Assembly: GCF_037023735.1 (NCBI RefSeq)
Contig: NZ_CP146069.1
Span: forward strand, 785,501 to 849,500
Direction of reading: 5' to 3'
Origin: Roseovarius sp. S88
GTDB lineage: Bacteria > Pseudomonadota > Alphaproteobacteria > Rhodobacterales > Rhodobacteraceae
DNA length: 64,000 nt
The notes beneath the pieces were generated by a model. The model made no database searches. It saw only the letters and a program-made list of their open reading frames with translations, and was not told where the DNA came from. Numbering within the stretch: position 1 is the first letter of the stretch; every line of letters starts with the position of its first letter. The translations under genes and the position numbers were made by a program. Below, piece after piece: positions 16,099-24,773 of this stretch.

Positions 16099-16803
16099 AT
16101 GCCAAAAGATCGCAAAGCCCACTGTCTGGAAGACATCAAGATGCGTATCCTGACGTTGGATATCGCACCCGGCAGTGATCTTGATGAGGCCTCGCTCTGT
16201 GAGCGATACGGCATGTCGCGCACACCCATGCGCGAGATTTTTCAACGGCTTGGCGGTGAGGGGTACGTGGAACTGACCCAGAACCGCGGTGCGAAAGTGG
16301 CGTCGATGGATTTGGCCGTCATGCGAATGTTCTTTCAGACGGCCCCGGTGATCTATGCCAGTGTTGCGCGGCTGGCGGCTGAGAATCGGCTGGACTTGGA
16401 TCTGGCCAGATTGCGCGCCCTGCAAGATGATTTTCGTACAGCAACAGAAGCCGGAGATGCCGGGCGGGCCGCGTTGCTCAACCACCGGTTTCATCTGTGC
16501 ATTGGCGAGATGGCGCGCAATCCCTATCTGCTGCCAAGTCTGAAGCGCATGTTGATTGACCACACGCGGCTCAGCCAGACATTCTACCGCCCCGCATCAG
16601 ACGATGAAGCCGCGCGCGTGGCGCAGGCCGTCGACCAGCATGATGCTATGATCGCGGCCTTTGCGGCGCGTGAGGCAGAGCGCGCGGTGGATCTGACGAT
16701 TGATCACTGGAACCTGTCGCGTGACCGGCTGGAGCGGTTTGTCACCCCTGATCCCCTTCCCATAGATGTTTTGACCGAAAGAGGAGGCGCGCATGCAGTT
16801 TGA
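16099..16803 (+). CDS. GntR-family (FCD) regulator of the betaine-type catabolic operon
   Basis: From ATG 16099 the protein is 234 aa. An ATG at 16066 lies within the operator-like palindrome and is less likely. The N-terminal winged HTH includes LDEASLCERYGMSRTPMREI and a wing ending in VELTQNRGAKVAS (about 30-75). The FCD effector domain follows, with its His-containing helices around LNHRFHLCIGEMARNP and VAQAVDQHDAMIAAF. It is the first gene of a ten-gene plus-strand unit and overlaps the lyase gene by 11 bp. It probably senses the pathway substrate or an intermediate and controls the whole operon. Confidence 0.85.
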   Translation: MPKDRKAHCLEDIKMRILTLDIAPGSDLDEASLCERYGMSRTPMREIFQRLGGEGYVELTQNRGAKVASMDLAVMRMFFQTAPVIYASVARLAAENRLDLDLARLRALQDDFRTATEAGDAGRAALLNHRFHLCIGEMARNPYLLPSLKRMLIDHTRLSQTFYRPASDDEAARVAQAVDQHDAMIAAFAAREAERAVDLTIDHWNLSRDRLERFVTPDPLPIDVLTERGGAHAV

Positions 16804-17701
16804 GGGCATATGGACCCCGATTGTTACGCCGTATCACCCGGATTTCTCGCTCAATGAGGTGGCTCTGGCCGAAACGGTTGAATTGCTCATTGCGGGTGGT
16901 GTGCATGGCATCATCGCGGCGGGTACGACGGGGGAGTATTACGCGCAGAGCTTTGACGAGCGTGTGGACCTGGCGCGCCGGATCAAAGCGTTGATCAAGG
17001 GCCGTGTCCCGATGGTGATGGGCACCGGCGCGATGCGTACAGAAGATAGTATTGACTACGCCAAGGCTGCCGTTGAGATCGGAGCCGATGCGCTCTTGGT
17101 GGCCACACCGCCATATGCCGTACCTACTGGACGCGAGATCGCGTTGCATGCGCTGGCGATTGACCGGGCGGCTAACTTGCCGGTCATGCTTTATAACTAT
17201 CCGGGTCGGATGGGTGTGAACATGGATGAAGAGACGCTCGACCGGCTGGGGCGCAATCCGAATTTCTGCGGGATCAAGGAAAGCTCGGGCGATATCAATC
17301 GGCTGCATATGATTGGCCGCGATTACCCGCATCTGGGCCTTCTCTGTGGGATGGACGACCAGGCGCTGGAATTCTTTGCCTGGGGCGCGCGCGGCTGGGT
17401 CTGTGCGGGGTCGAATTTCGCGCCCGAGGCGCATGTGGCGCTTTACCGGGCCTGTGTGCTGGAAGGTGACTTTACCAAGGGGCGTGCGATTATGTCTGCG
17501 ATGATGCCGCTCATGCGCGTGCTCGAACAAGGCGGCAAGTTCATCCAGTGTATCAAGCATGGTCTGACCATGCGGGGCATAGAGGCCGGGCCGCCGCGCA
17601 AGCCGCTGCAACCGCTGAACAAGGATGACAGGCGGGCGCTTGAGGAAGTGATCCGCACAATGAATACCGTGATTGCGGCCATTGAGGGGGGCAAGATATG
17701 A
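16793..17701 (+). CDS. Dihydrodipicolinate synthase-family lyase/deaminase
   Basis: The 302-aa protein is a class I aldolase-fold enzyme. AAGTTGEYYAQS (near 40) is the carboxylate-binding loop, VMLYNYPGRMGVN (near 133) holds the catalytic Tyr, and FCGIKESSGDINR (near 160) holds the Schiff-base Lys. The family includes DapA, KDG aldolases and HypD, the 1-pyrroline-4-hydroxy-2-carboxylate deaminase of D-hydroxyproline catabolism. Its neighbours (aldehyde dehydrogenase, epimerase-like enolase, FAD oxidase) favour a HypD-like or related catabolic role over lysine synthesis. It overlaps the gntR and aldehyde dehydrogenase genes. The call to subfamily is inference. Confidence 0.82.
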   Translation: MQFEGIWTPIVTPYHPDFSLNEVALAETVELLIAGGVHGIIAAGTTGEYYAQSFDERVDLARRIKALIKGRVPMVMGTGAMRTEDSIDYAKAAVEIGADALLVATPPYAVPTGREIALHALAIDRAANLPVMLYNYPGRMGVNMDEETLDRLGRNPNFCGIKESSGDINRLHMIGRDYPHLGLLCGMDDQALEFFAWGARGWVCAGSNFAPEAHVALYRACVLEGDFTKGRAIMSAMMPLMRVLEQGGKFIQCIKHGLTMRGIEAGPPRKPLQPLNKDDRRALEEVIRTMNTVIAAIEGGKI

Positions 17702-19191
17702 CCGAGCTTCTAACACGCGAGGAATATGGCGCGATTGCCGCCGAGATTGACCTGCCGGCCGCACCTTTCGTGGATGGGAAATTCCGCAAGGGATCAGGCC
17801 CGATGATGGAAACGGTGAACCCCGCCACAGGCGAGGTGTTAACGAAGGTGAGCACGGCAGGGCAGAAGGATGTGGACTTTGCCGTTGGGAAGGCGCGCGA
17901 GGCCTTTGATCGCGGAGAGTGGTCCAGGGCGCATCCATCGGAGCGCAAGGACGTGCTCATTCGCCTGTGTAAGTTGATCACGCGGCGACGGCATGAACTG
18001 GCGGTGATGGAGAGCCTCGACAGCGGTAAGCCCATCCGGGATTGCGAGATGATCGACATCCCCGAGACCATTCACACGATCAAATGGCATGGGGAGTTGA
18101 TCGACAAAATCTATGATCAGGTGGGGCCATCGGGCGATGATGCGCTGAGCATGATCGTCCGCGAGCCCATCGGCGTGGTGGCCTGTGTCTTGCCGTGGAA
18201 TTTCCCGCTTTTGATGATGGCCTGGAAAATTGGCCCGGCGCTGGCGGCGGGCAATTCGGTGATTGTGAAACCGGCCGAGCAGACGAGCCTCACCGCGCTG
18301 CGTCTGGCCGAAGTGGCCCATATGGCGGGCATCCCGCGTGGCGTCTTGCAGGTGCTGCCGGGGGATGGGCCAAGCGTGGGCGAGCCGCTCGGTCTGCATA
18401 TGGATGTGGACATGGTCAGCTTCACCGGCTCCACCGAGACCGGCAAACGGTTCCTGCGTTATGCCGCTGATAGCAATATGAAAAAGGTCACGCTGGAATG
18501 CGGTGGCAAGAACCCGGCTGTGGTGCTGGAGGATGCCGAAAACCTCGACCATGTGGCCGAACATGTGGTGAATGCCGCTTTCTGGAACATGGGGGAGAAC
18601 TGCTCTGCCGCGTCCCGGCTGATTGTGCATAAGGCGGTGAAAGAGCCACTACTGGAGCGGATTGTGGCGCGCATGCGCGACTGGAAAACCGGCGATCCAC
18701 TCGACCCGGCCAACCATCTTGGCGCGCTTGTGGATGCCGAGCATTGCAAGAAGGTGGCAGGCTACCTGAAGGGCAAGGCGCTGGCTGGGGGCGGGAAGCC
18801 AAAGGGCAATTTTGTGGAGCCTACTGTCTATGAGGTCAAGAAGGCCGACAAGCGCGCCCGTGAGGAAATCTTTGGCCCCGTCCTATCGGTGATTGAAGTG
18901 GCCAGCGAGGCCGAGGCGATTGAGCTGGCCAATGACACCGACTACGGGCTGGCGGCGTCGGTGTTCACTGGGAATATTCGACGAGCTTTAAGTGCTGCGA
19001 AAAACATACGCGCCGGTACGGTCACGGTGAATTGCTACGGCGAGGGCGATATCGCGACGCCCTTTGGCGGGTTCAAGCAGTCGGGCTTTGGCGGGCGTGA
19101 CAATGGCATTCATGCGCATGATCAGTTTACGGAAGCTAAGACGATCTGGGTCGATCTGAGTGATCCGAAGGATGGGGATTTGGTGGGATGA
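17698..19191 (+). CDS. NAD(P)-dependent aldehyde dehydrogenase
   Basis: This 497-aa ALDH has the cofactor and active-site landmarks of the superfamily. LPWNFPLLMMAWKIGPALAA and VKPAEQTSL are near 160-190, FTGSTETGKR is near 240, and the general base Glu is in TLECGGKNP near 265. The catalytic Cys is in NMGENCSAASRLIV near 300, and EEIFGPVLSV is near 390. It is most like the broad PuuC/betaine-aldehyde group oxidising amino- or keto-aldehydes. In this operon it could oxidise 2-oxoglutarate semialdehyde or a similar product of the upstream lyase. ATGA overlaps occur at both ends. Confidence 0.88.
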   Translation: MTELLTREEYGAIAAEIDLPAAPFVDGKFRKGSGPMMETVNPATGEVLTKVSTAGQKDVDFAVGKAREAFDRGEWSRAHPSERKDVLIRLCKLITRRRHELAVMESLDSGKPIRDCEMIDIPETIHTIKWHGELIDKIYDQVGPSGDDALSMIVREPIGVVACVLPWNFPLLMMAWKIGPALAAGNSVIVKPAEQTSLTALRLAEVAHMAGIPRGVLQVLPGDGPSVGEPLGLHMDVDMVSFTGSTETGKRFLRYAADSNMKKVTLECGGKNPAVVLEDAENLDHVAEHVVNAAFWNMGENCSAASRLIVHKAVKEPLLERIVARMRDWKTGDPLDPANHLGALVDAEHCKKVAGYLKGKALAGGGKPKGNFVEPTVYEVKKADKRAREEIFGPVLSVIEVASEAEAIELANDTDYGLAASVFTGNIRRALSAAKNIRAGTVTVNCYGEGDIATPFGGFKQSGFGGRDNGIHAHDQFTEAKTIWVDLSDPKDGDLVG

Positions 19192-19469
19192 AGACGTTGG
19201 TCAATGTCCTTTTAGAGAGGTTAATTGATATCGCCTACGCGCTTGAAACCGCTTCGGATTCCGAAGTGAATTCTGACTTTGCCGTGAAGATTCTAGAGAT
19301 GACTGCTGCTGGTTTGCAAAATTTAGATCAGCAGGACTTGGAGTCCCTTCAGGGTTCGGTTGAAAGTTTTGCAAAAAACGAAGTTGATCCAAGCCGCCGT
19401 CAATTCCTTGGAGATTTTGTCGAGAATTTTGGCCTTTCTTCAGCATCAACCAGCCGAGGTTTAGCATGA
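19188..19469 (+). CDS. Small orphan protein inside the catabolic operon
   Basis: This 93-aa acidic protein begins MKTLVNVLLERLIDIAYALE and has no recognisable domain. It is mostly helical by appearance, with regular leucine spacing (NLDQQDLESLQGSVESF). It overlaps the aldehyde dehydrogenase and MttB-like genes by 4 bp each, so it is translated with them. Its codon use is visibly more AT-rich than its neighbours. It might be a late insertion into the operon or a small accessory subunit of the methyltransferase. Function unknown. Confidence 0.65.
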   Translation: MKTLVNVLLERLIDIAYALETASDSEVNSDFAVKILEMTAAGLQNLDQQDLESLQGSVESFAKNEVDPSRRQFLGDFVENFGLSSASTSRGLA

Positions 19470-21019
19470 GCGTTGACGCGGTCGGGACGGTCCGGAGGGG
19501 ACGTGGCGCGCGCAAGCAGGCGCGGCAGGCGCGGGATGTGACGATGCTCCCTGCGCTTAAGCGGGGCATTCCGTTGACGGAGCCGATGGATGCCGAACAG
19601 ATCGAGCGCGTTGATAACGCCTCAATGGATATCCTTGAAAACGTCGGCGTGGTTTTTCGCGATGACATCGCTATCGCAGATTGGAAGCGCGCAGGCGCGG
19701 ATGTGCGTGACGGGGACCGGGTACACCTGGATCGCGGGTTGGTGCGAGAGCTGATCAAGTCCATCCCCGAAACCTTCACCTACCACGCGCGCAACCCTGA
19801 CAATACGCTACCGTTTGGTCGTGATCATGCGATTTTCGTGCCCATGACCGGCGCGCCTTACCTGCGGGATCTGGACGATGTGCGCCGCAATCCGACGCTC
19901 GAGGATCTGGAGAATTTCCACAAGCTAAGCCACATGCTGCCCGCGATGCATAGCTCGGCGCATCACATTGTCGAGCCCTATGATCACCCGATCAGCCAAC
20001 GGCACTTGCGCATCACCTATTCTTCGATGAAGTATTCCGACAAGACGTTCATGGGCATGACGACAAGCCCCAAGAACGCCGAAGATGTGATAGACATGTG
20101 CGCCATCCTGTTTGGCGAAGATTACATCGACACGCACCCGGTCGTGACGGGAAACTGCAATGGAAACAGTCCCCTAGTCTGGGATGAGACCATGTTGGGC
20201 GCGATGCGGGCCTTCAACAAGCGCAATCAGCCGGTGCTGTGCTCGCCCTTCGTTTTGGGAGGGGCCAACACGCCTGCCTCGGTCGCACCCACCGTGGCAC
20301 AATTGAACGCCGAAGCGCTGAGCGCGCTGGCCTATACGCAAGTAGTGCGCAAGGGCTGTCCGGCGATCTACGGCCATTACCTGAGCACCGTCAGCATGAA
20401 GTCCGGCGCGCCCATGGCGGGCACGCCCGAGATTTCCCTCATGAATCTGATGATTGGCCAGATGGCGCGTTACTACAAAGTGCCTTGGCGGTCGTCCAAC
20501 ACGCTGGGCGGGGCCAAGACGCTCGATGCGCAGGCGGGCTATGAAAGTGCCACCACCCTCATGGCCCTGCAAATGGCGGGCACCAATTACATGTGGCATT
20601 CGGCGGGCTGGAATGAGGCTGGCATGCACTGCTCCATGGCTAAATTCGTGATCGATGCCGAACAATGCGCGATGGCCTATCGCATGGCCGAAGGCATCCG
20701 TTGGGACGACTTTGACGAGGCAATCGCAGCGGTGAGCGATGTCGGCCCCGGCGGGCACTACCTGGGCCATCCGCATACTTTGGAGAATTTCCAACGGGCT
20801 TTCTTCATGCCAGAGCTGTTCGACAACAACTCTATTGAACAATGGCAGGCCGAAGGTGCGCTGGAAGCCAACGAGCGTGCGCTCAAATACACGCGCCAGA
20901 TGCTAAAGGACTATGAAGAACCCAAACTGGATGAGGGCGTCAATGAGGCGCTTCTCGACTACATTGCCCGGCGCGAACGTGAAATTCCCGCGGCAGACGC
21001 ACTGAATCAGGATCACTGA
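19466..21019 (+). CDS. Trimethylamine methyltransferase (MttB)-superfamily protein, non-pyrrolysine
   Basis: The 517-aa protein is a TIM-barrel MttB homologue. The segments TYHARNPDNTLPFG and MTGAPYLRDLDDVRRNPTLEDL (near 110-140), TGNCNGNSPLVWDETML (near 230), and PFVLGGANTPASVAPTVAQLNAEALSAL are family-typical. The reading frame has no internal amber codon, so it is of the non-Pyl type, whose characterised members demethylate quaternary amines such as glycine betaine, proline betaine or carnitine, usually onto a corrinoid protein. No corrinoid-binding partner or reactivase gene is in this window. It lies beside an HpbD-like epimerase homologue. Confidence 0.86.
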   Translation: MSVDAVGTVRRGRGARKQARQARDVTMLPALKRGIPLTEPMDAEQIERVDNASMDILENVGVVFRDDIAIADWKRAGADVRDGDRVHLDRGLVRELIKSIPETFTYHARNPDNTLPFGRDHAIFVPMTGAPYLRDLDDVRRNPTLEDLENFHKLSHMLPAMHSSAHHIVEPYDHPISQRHLRITYSSMKYSDKTFMGMTTSPKNAEDVIDMCAILFGEDYIDTHPVVTGNCNGNSPLVWDETMLGAMRAFNKRNQPVLCSPFVLGGANTPASVAPTVAQLNAEALSALAYTQVVRKGCPAIYGHYLSTVSMKSGAPMAGTPEISLMNLMIGQMARYYKVPWRSSNTLGGAKTLDAQAGYESATTLMALQMAGTNYMWHSAGWNEAGMHCSMAKFVIDAEQCAMAYRMAEGIRWDDFDEAIAAVSDVGPGGHYLGHPHTLENFQRAFFMPELFDNNSIEQWQAEGALEANERALKYTRQMLKDYEEPKLDEGVNEALLDYIARREREIPAADALNQDH

Positions 21020-21020
21020 C

Positions 21021-22127
21021 ATGCGTATTTCGGAGGTCCACATTTACCACCACGATCTGCCGGTTAAAAACGGGCCCTACACCATGTCGCACGGTCCGGT
21101 CTGGTCGCTTGAGACGACCCTGGTGCGCTTGGTGACAGATCAGGGCGTTGAGGGCTGGGGAGAGGTCTGTCCGATTGGACCCCTATACGCCCCCGTACAG
21201 GCGAGCGGTGTGCGCGCTTTGTTGAATGACATCGGAGCCGGGTTAGTGGGTGTGGACCTGACAGTCAATGCTGTTTCTGCCGCAATTGATGCTCAGGTTG
21301 AGGGCGGCACCTATGCGCGTTCAGCCATCGACATCGCTGTGCATGATGCGCTTGGCCGCTCGCTTGGTGTGTCAGTGGCTACGCTTCTGGGCGGCGCTTA
21401 TCAGACAAGGCTTCCGTCTTACTACGCCACGGGCATCGGCACGCCCGAGGATATCGCGAAACTGGCGCTGGATAAGGTGAACGAAGGCTACCCGCGCATT
21501 CAGATCAAGGCCGGCGGTCGAGACGTGGCCGAAGACATTGCAACCTTGCGCAAGGTCTATGAAACGGTGGGCCACCGTGCCCGCATACTCGTTGACCCCA
21601 ATCGCGGGATGAGCGGCAACGATGCCCTGCGGCTCTCGCGCGAATGTCAGGACATTCCCTTTGTCCTCGAACAGCCCTGCAACACGATTGAGGAAATCGC
21701 CCGTATTCGTCCGCTGATGAACCACCCGATCCATATTGATGAGAGCATGGTCGATCTCAACACTGTGCTGCGTCTGGTGGGAGACGGCCTGGTGGACGGG
21801 TTCGGGATGAAAATCTCGCGTTTGGGCGGCCTGCGCCCGGCTTCAACCTTCCGCGACATTGCTGCCGTACGGCGGCTGGCACATTCCTGTGAGGACAGCT
21901 GGGGTGGGGATATCGTCAATGCAGCTTGCGTGCATATGGGGGCCACTGTGCGCCCGCATATGCTCGAAGGGGTGTGGCTCGCGCAGCCTTATATAGACGG
22001 GCATTATGATCCAAACGGTGGCGTACGGATAGAAGGCGGTCACATCACCCTGCCAGAGGGGCCGGGACTTGGCGTGACACCTGATCCTAATGTGTTCGGC
22101 GTGCCAGCGGCCTCATTCGGGGGATAG
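21021..22127 (+). CDS. Enolase-superfamily (MR/MLE) protein, hydroxyproline-betaine 2-epimerase-like
   Basis: This 368-aa protein has the capping domain (about 1-125) and beta-barrel of mandelate racemase/muconate-lactonising enzymes. Lys is in YPRIQIKAGG (near 162), metal ligands are in ILVDPNRG (near 193), FVLEQPCNTIEE (near 219) and HIDESMVD (near 242), and the second Lys is in FGMKISRLGG (near 265). The IKAGG and GMKISRLGG lysines on opposite faces suit proton abstraction on either side, as in racemases/epimerases. From memory, the DIPFVLEQPCNT and GGDIV/LEGVWLAQPYID segments resemble HpbD, the 4-hydroxyproline-betaine 2-epimerase of Pelagibaca. This is an inference to be tested by alignment. 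Confidence 0.82.
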   Translation: MRISEVHIYHHDLPVKNGPYTMSHGPVWSLETTLVRLVTDQGVEGWGEVCPIGPLYAPVQASGVRALLNDIGAGLVGVDLTVNAVSAAIDAQVEGGTYARSAIDIAVHDALGRSLGVSVATLLGGAYQTRLPSYYATGIGTPEDIAKLALDKVNEGYPRIQIKAGGRDVAEDIATLRKVYETVGHRARILVDPNRGMSGNDALRLSRECQDIPFVLEQPCNTIEEIARIRPLMNHPIHIDESMVDLNTVLRLVGDGLVDGFGMKISRLGGLRPASTFRDIAAVRRLAHSCEDSWGGDIVNAACVHMGATVRPHMLEGVWLAQPYIDGHYDPNGGVRIEGGHITLPEGPGLGVTPDPNVFGVPAASFGG

Positions 22128-22130
22128 GCC

Positions 22131-23324
22131 GTGGGTGGGTTGCCATATCTCGATCTAGCGGACGGGGCAGTGTCCACACGCGGCCCGGAAGTTATTGCGG
22201 CGCGCGGTACCCATTGGTGCGCCGAGACGCCCTTTGGTCTCGCGGTGCTGCGCTATCGGCAGGTGGGCAAAATCCTGCGCGACCGGCGCTTCCGACAGGG
22301 CAGCCACAACTGGCCTGACACGGTGGGCATCGAAGGCAGCTTTGCCGATTTCTGGCGTGCATCGGTTATTGGCCGAGAAGGTGCAGAGCACCAAAAACTG
22401 CGCGCCCTGGCGATCCCGGCGCTAAGAGAAGACTATGTGCGCAGCCTCAAACCCGCCTTTGATGAGATTGCCCAGGATCTCTGCAAAACTCTGCGCGAAA
22501 AGGATCACTGTGAATTCCAAACCGCCTTTTGCGAGCCCTTCGCCGGGCAGGCGATCACCACGCTTCTGGGGATGGATCGCCAAGACTGGCCGCTGGTGGC
22601 CCACAATGCCGCTGATCTCGGTCTGGCCATGGGGATTGAGGCGCCCAAGTATCAGGCGCGATTCAACAAGGCCTGCGAGACGTTGTTCGATCTTTCCGAC
22701 AAACTTGTCGGCAAGGTGCGCAAGGGCCGCGATAGCAGCTCTTACGTGGCGCGCATGGTGGCGGAATTTCATCGCAACGGCGATTGCAGCTACGATGAAC
22801 TTCTCAATACCATCGTGATCTCAATCTTTGGAGGGGTGGATACGACGCGCGCCTTGCTAGGACTTGGGCTGTCGCTTTTTATCGAGAATCCGGATCAATG
22901 GCGCGCGCTGCGGAACGATGCGTCCCTGATCCCTGCCGCCGTTGAGGAATTCATCCGTGCGCGTCCGACCACCACCTGGGCTACACGCGAAGCAATGGAA
23001 GATGTCCATCTCGACGGTGTTCATATCGCCAAAGGCACGGTGCTGCATCTTCTGGTTCACGCCAGTGCGCGCGACCCTGAAATTTGCGAAGACCCTTCCT
23101 TTGACATCAAGGCGAAGCGTCGCAAGCACTTTGGCTTTGGCGGCGGTGCACATCATTGCATCGGGCATTTCGTGGCACGCACCGACACGGCCTGTGCGCT
23201 CGCGGCGCTGCGCCGGACGTTTCGCACAGTGTCCTACGACGGCACGCCAGAGTGGCTACCCGACAGTGGCAACACGGGCGCACTAAGCCTGCCCATTCGA
23301 TATGAGGTGGATCATGCGATTTGA
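22131..23324 (+). CDS. Cytochrome P450
   Basis: This 397-aa soluble bacterial P450 starts at GTG 22131, three bases after the epimerase-like gene. I-helix GGVDTTRALLG (near 242) has the oxygen-activating acid/threonine pair. The K-helix ExxR lies in AVEEFIRARP (near 285). The heme-binding loop FGFGGGAHHCIGHF (near 343) has the cysteine ligand. No ferredoxin or ferredoxin reductase gene is adjacent, so redox partners must come from elsewhere. In this operon it may hydroxylate the substrate ring or oxidatively remove an N-methyl group, which is inferred from context only. Confidence 0.88.
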   Translation: MGGLPYLDLADGAVSTRGPEVIAARGTHWCAETPFGLAVLRYRQVGKILRDRRFRQGSHNWPDTVGIEGSFADFWRASVIGREGAEHQKLRALAIPALREDYVRSLKPAFDEIAQDLCKTLREKDHCEFQTAFCEPFAGQAITTLLGMDRQDWPLVAHNAADLGLAMGIEAPKYQARFNKACETLFDLSDKLVGKVRKGRDSSSYVARMVAEFHRNGDCSYDELLNTIVISIFGGVDTTRALLGLGLSLFIENPDQWRALRNDASLIPAAVEEFIRARPTTTWATREAMEDVHLDGVHIAKGTVLHLLVHASARDPEICEDPSFDIKAKRRKHFGFGGGAHHCIGHFVARTDTACALAALRRTFRTVSYDGTPEWLPDSGNTGALSLPIRYEVDHAI

Positions 23325-24045
23325 AGGGAAATCAGCGCTTGTCACCGGAGGTGCGGGCGGGATTGGCGCGGTTCTTGCCGCAAGCTTGCGCGCCGAAGGC
23401 GCGCGCGTGGCGGTAAGTGATCGCGACAGTAGCGGGGTAGAGGCCGATGCGCATCTCGATGGAGATCTGCTCGATGGGGCGTTCAGTGATGCCTTGCCAG
23501 GACAGGCCGAGGCGGCGCTTGGTGGTCTCGATATGGTCTTCAACAACGCAGGCGTCATCACCCGCGGCGACATCACCGAGACAAGTGATGCAGACTGGAG
23601 CTTGACCATGGGTGTCAATGTCGAGGCGCCGTTTCGCATTTGCCGCGCCGCTGTGCCGATCCTGACTGCGCGCGGGGGTGGCGCAATTGTGAACACGTCG
23701 TCCTGCTGGGGCCTGCGCCCCGGGGCCAACCACCCGCTTTATGTCATGAGCAAAGCGGCTGTGGCGTCTCTCACGCAATGCCTGGGCCGGGACCACGCGC
23801 ATCAGGGCATTCGTGTGAACGCGGTCTGTCCAAATGAAGTCGACACACCCATGTTGCGCACCGGTTTCACGATCCGGGGGTTGGACCCGGAGAAGGCGAT
23901 TGACGAGCTCAATGCCAGCGTCCCGGTGGGCCATATCGCCAGCCCTCAAGAGATTGTCGATGTGATGCTCTTTCTCGCCTCTGACGACGCGCGCTACATG
24001 TGCGGCGCGCTGGTTGAGGTGAATGGCGGGAAACCGGTGACATGA
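23314..24045 (+). CDS. Short-chain dehydrogenase/reductase 1
   Basis: From ATG 23314 the protein is 243 aa and starts MRFEGKSALVTGG. The frame opens four codons earlier at 23302, but RFEGK directly before the Rossmann strand is the usual SDR beginning. TGGAGGIG near 10 binds NAD(P), NNAG lies near 83, and the catalytic Tyr/Lys are in HPLYVMSKAAV near 147. The conserved Ser strand reads VNTSSCWGLRPG. Its start overlaps the P450 by 11 bp and its end overlaps the second SDR by 4 bp. Likely oxidises an alcohol produced by the P450 or epimerase step. Confidence 0.83.
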   Translation: MRFEGKSALVTGGAGGIGAVLAASLRAEGARVAVSDRDSSGVEADAHLDGDLLDGAFSDALPGQAEAALGGLDMVFNNAGVITRGDITETSDADWSLTMGVNVEAPFRICRAAVPILTARGGGAIVNTSSCWGLRPGANHPLYVMSKAAVASLTQCLGRDHAHQGIRVNAVCPNEVDTPMLRTGFTIRGLDPEKAIDELNASVPVGHIASPQEIVDVMLFLASDDARYMCGALVEVNGGKPVT

Positions 24046-24773
24046 GCCGGTTCGCAGGCAAAACAGCACTTGTCACAGGCGCATCAAGCGGCATGGGCGC
24101 GGCAACAGCGCGGCTTCTGGCCGAGGGTGGCGCGCGGGTCTTCTGTGCACAGCGAGGGGCGTCTGTGCACGAAGACATCCGTGCTGACTTTGCCGACTCC
24201 AAAGCGCCTGAGATGGTCATTGACCACATCCGAAAGAAGGCTGGAGCGCTCGACATTCTGATCAACAACGCGGGCGTGATGCGCGAGGGCACGGTTGAGG
24301 AAACCACAGAAGAGGACTGGCATCTGCAGTTGCAGGTCAATCTCACGGCTCCCTTCCTGCTGACCCGGTACGCGATGCCTTTGTTGAAGTCCGGTAGTGG
24401 CGCGATCGTGAATGTGGGCTCAATCGAGGGGTTGGGGAACAACCCCCGCCATCCCGCCTATGGCGCGTCGAAGGCCGGGCTGCACGGGCTCACCCGCGCT
24501 GTGGCTGTGGATCACGGGCCAGACGGCGTGCGCTGCAATGCAGTGGCGCCGGGTTGGATTGATACGCCGCTCAATGAGGATTTCATTCAGAGCATGCCTG
24601 ACCCCAAAGCGTTTCGCGCCGAGATCGGGGGCATTCACCCCATCCGCCGCACGGGCGCACCCGAGGAGGTGGCACAGCTTATCTGCTGGCTGGCGAGCGA
24701 CGATGCGAGTTTTGTCACCGGTCAGGTCTGGACCATCGATGGGGGCCGTATGGCTCAGCTCAGCTTGCCATGA
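24042..24773 (+). CDS. Short-chain dehydrogenase/reductase 2
   Basis: This 243-aa classical SDR has TGASSGMGAAT near 12, NNAGVMREG near 82, the Ser in NVGSIEGL near 133, and YGASKAGLHG (Tyr/Lys) near 147. The C-terminus FVTGQVWTIDGG is typical. It overlaps SDR 1 and the FAD oxidase by ATGA. The two SDRs are clearly diverged, so they probably catalyse separate steps rather than being a recent tandem copy. Confidence 0.84.
   Translation: MSRFAGKTALVTGASSGMGAATARLLAEGGARVFCAQRGASVHEDIRADFADSKAPEMVIDHIRKKAGALDILINNAGVMREGTVEETTEEDWHLQLQVNLTAPFLLTRYAMPLLKSGSGAIVNVGSIEGLGNNPRHPAYGASKAGLHGLTRAVAVDHGPDGVRCNAVAPGWIDTPLNEDFIQSMPDPKAFRAEIGGIHPIRRTGAPEEVAQLICWLASDDASFVTGQVWTIDGGRMAQLSLP

Noticed and set aside
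16742..17938. 398-codon minus-strand frame antisense to the lyase and ALDH genes
   Set aside because: Arg/His/Pro-rich composition typical of an antisense shadow; the plus-strand genes have clear active sites.
19466..21019. Pyrrolysine-type MttB
   Set aside because: The frame has no internal amber codon; the protein is continuous over 517 residues.
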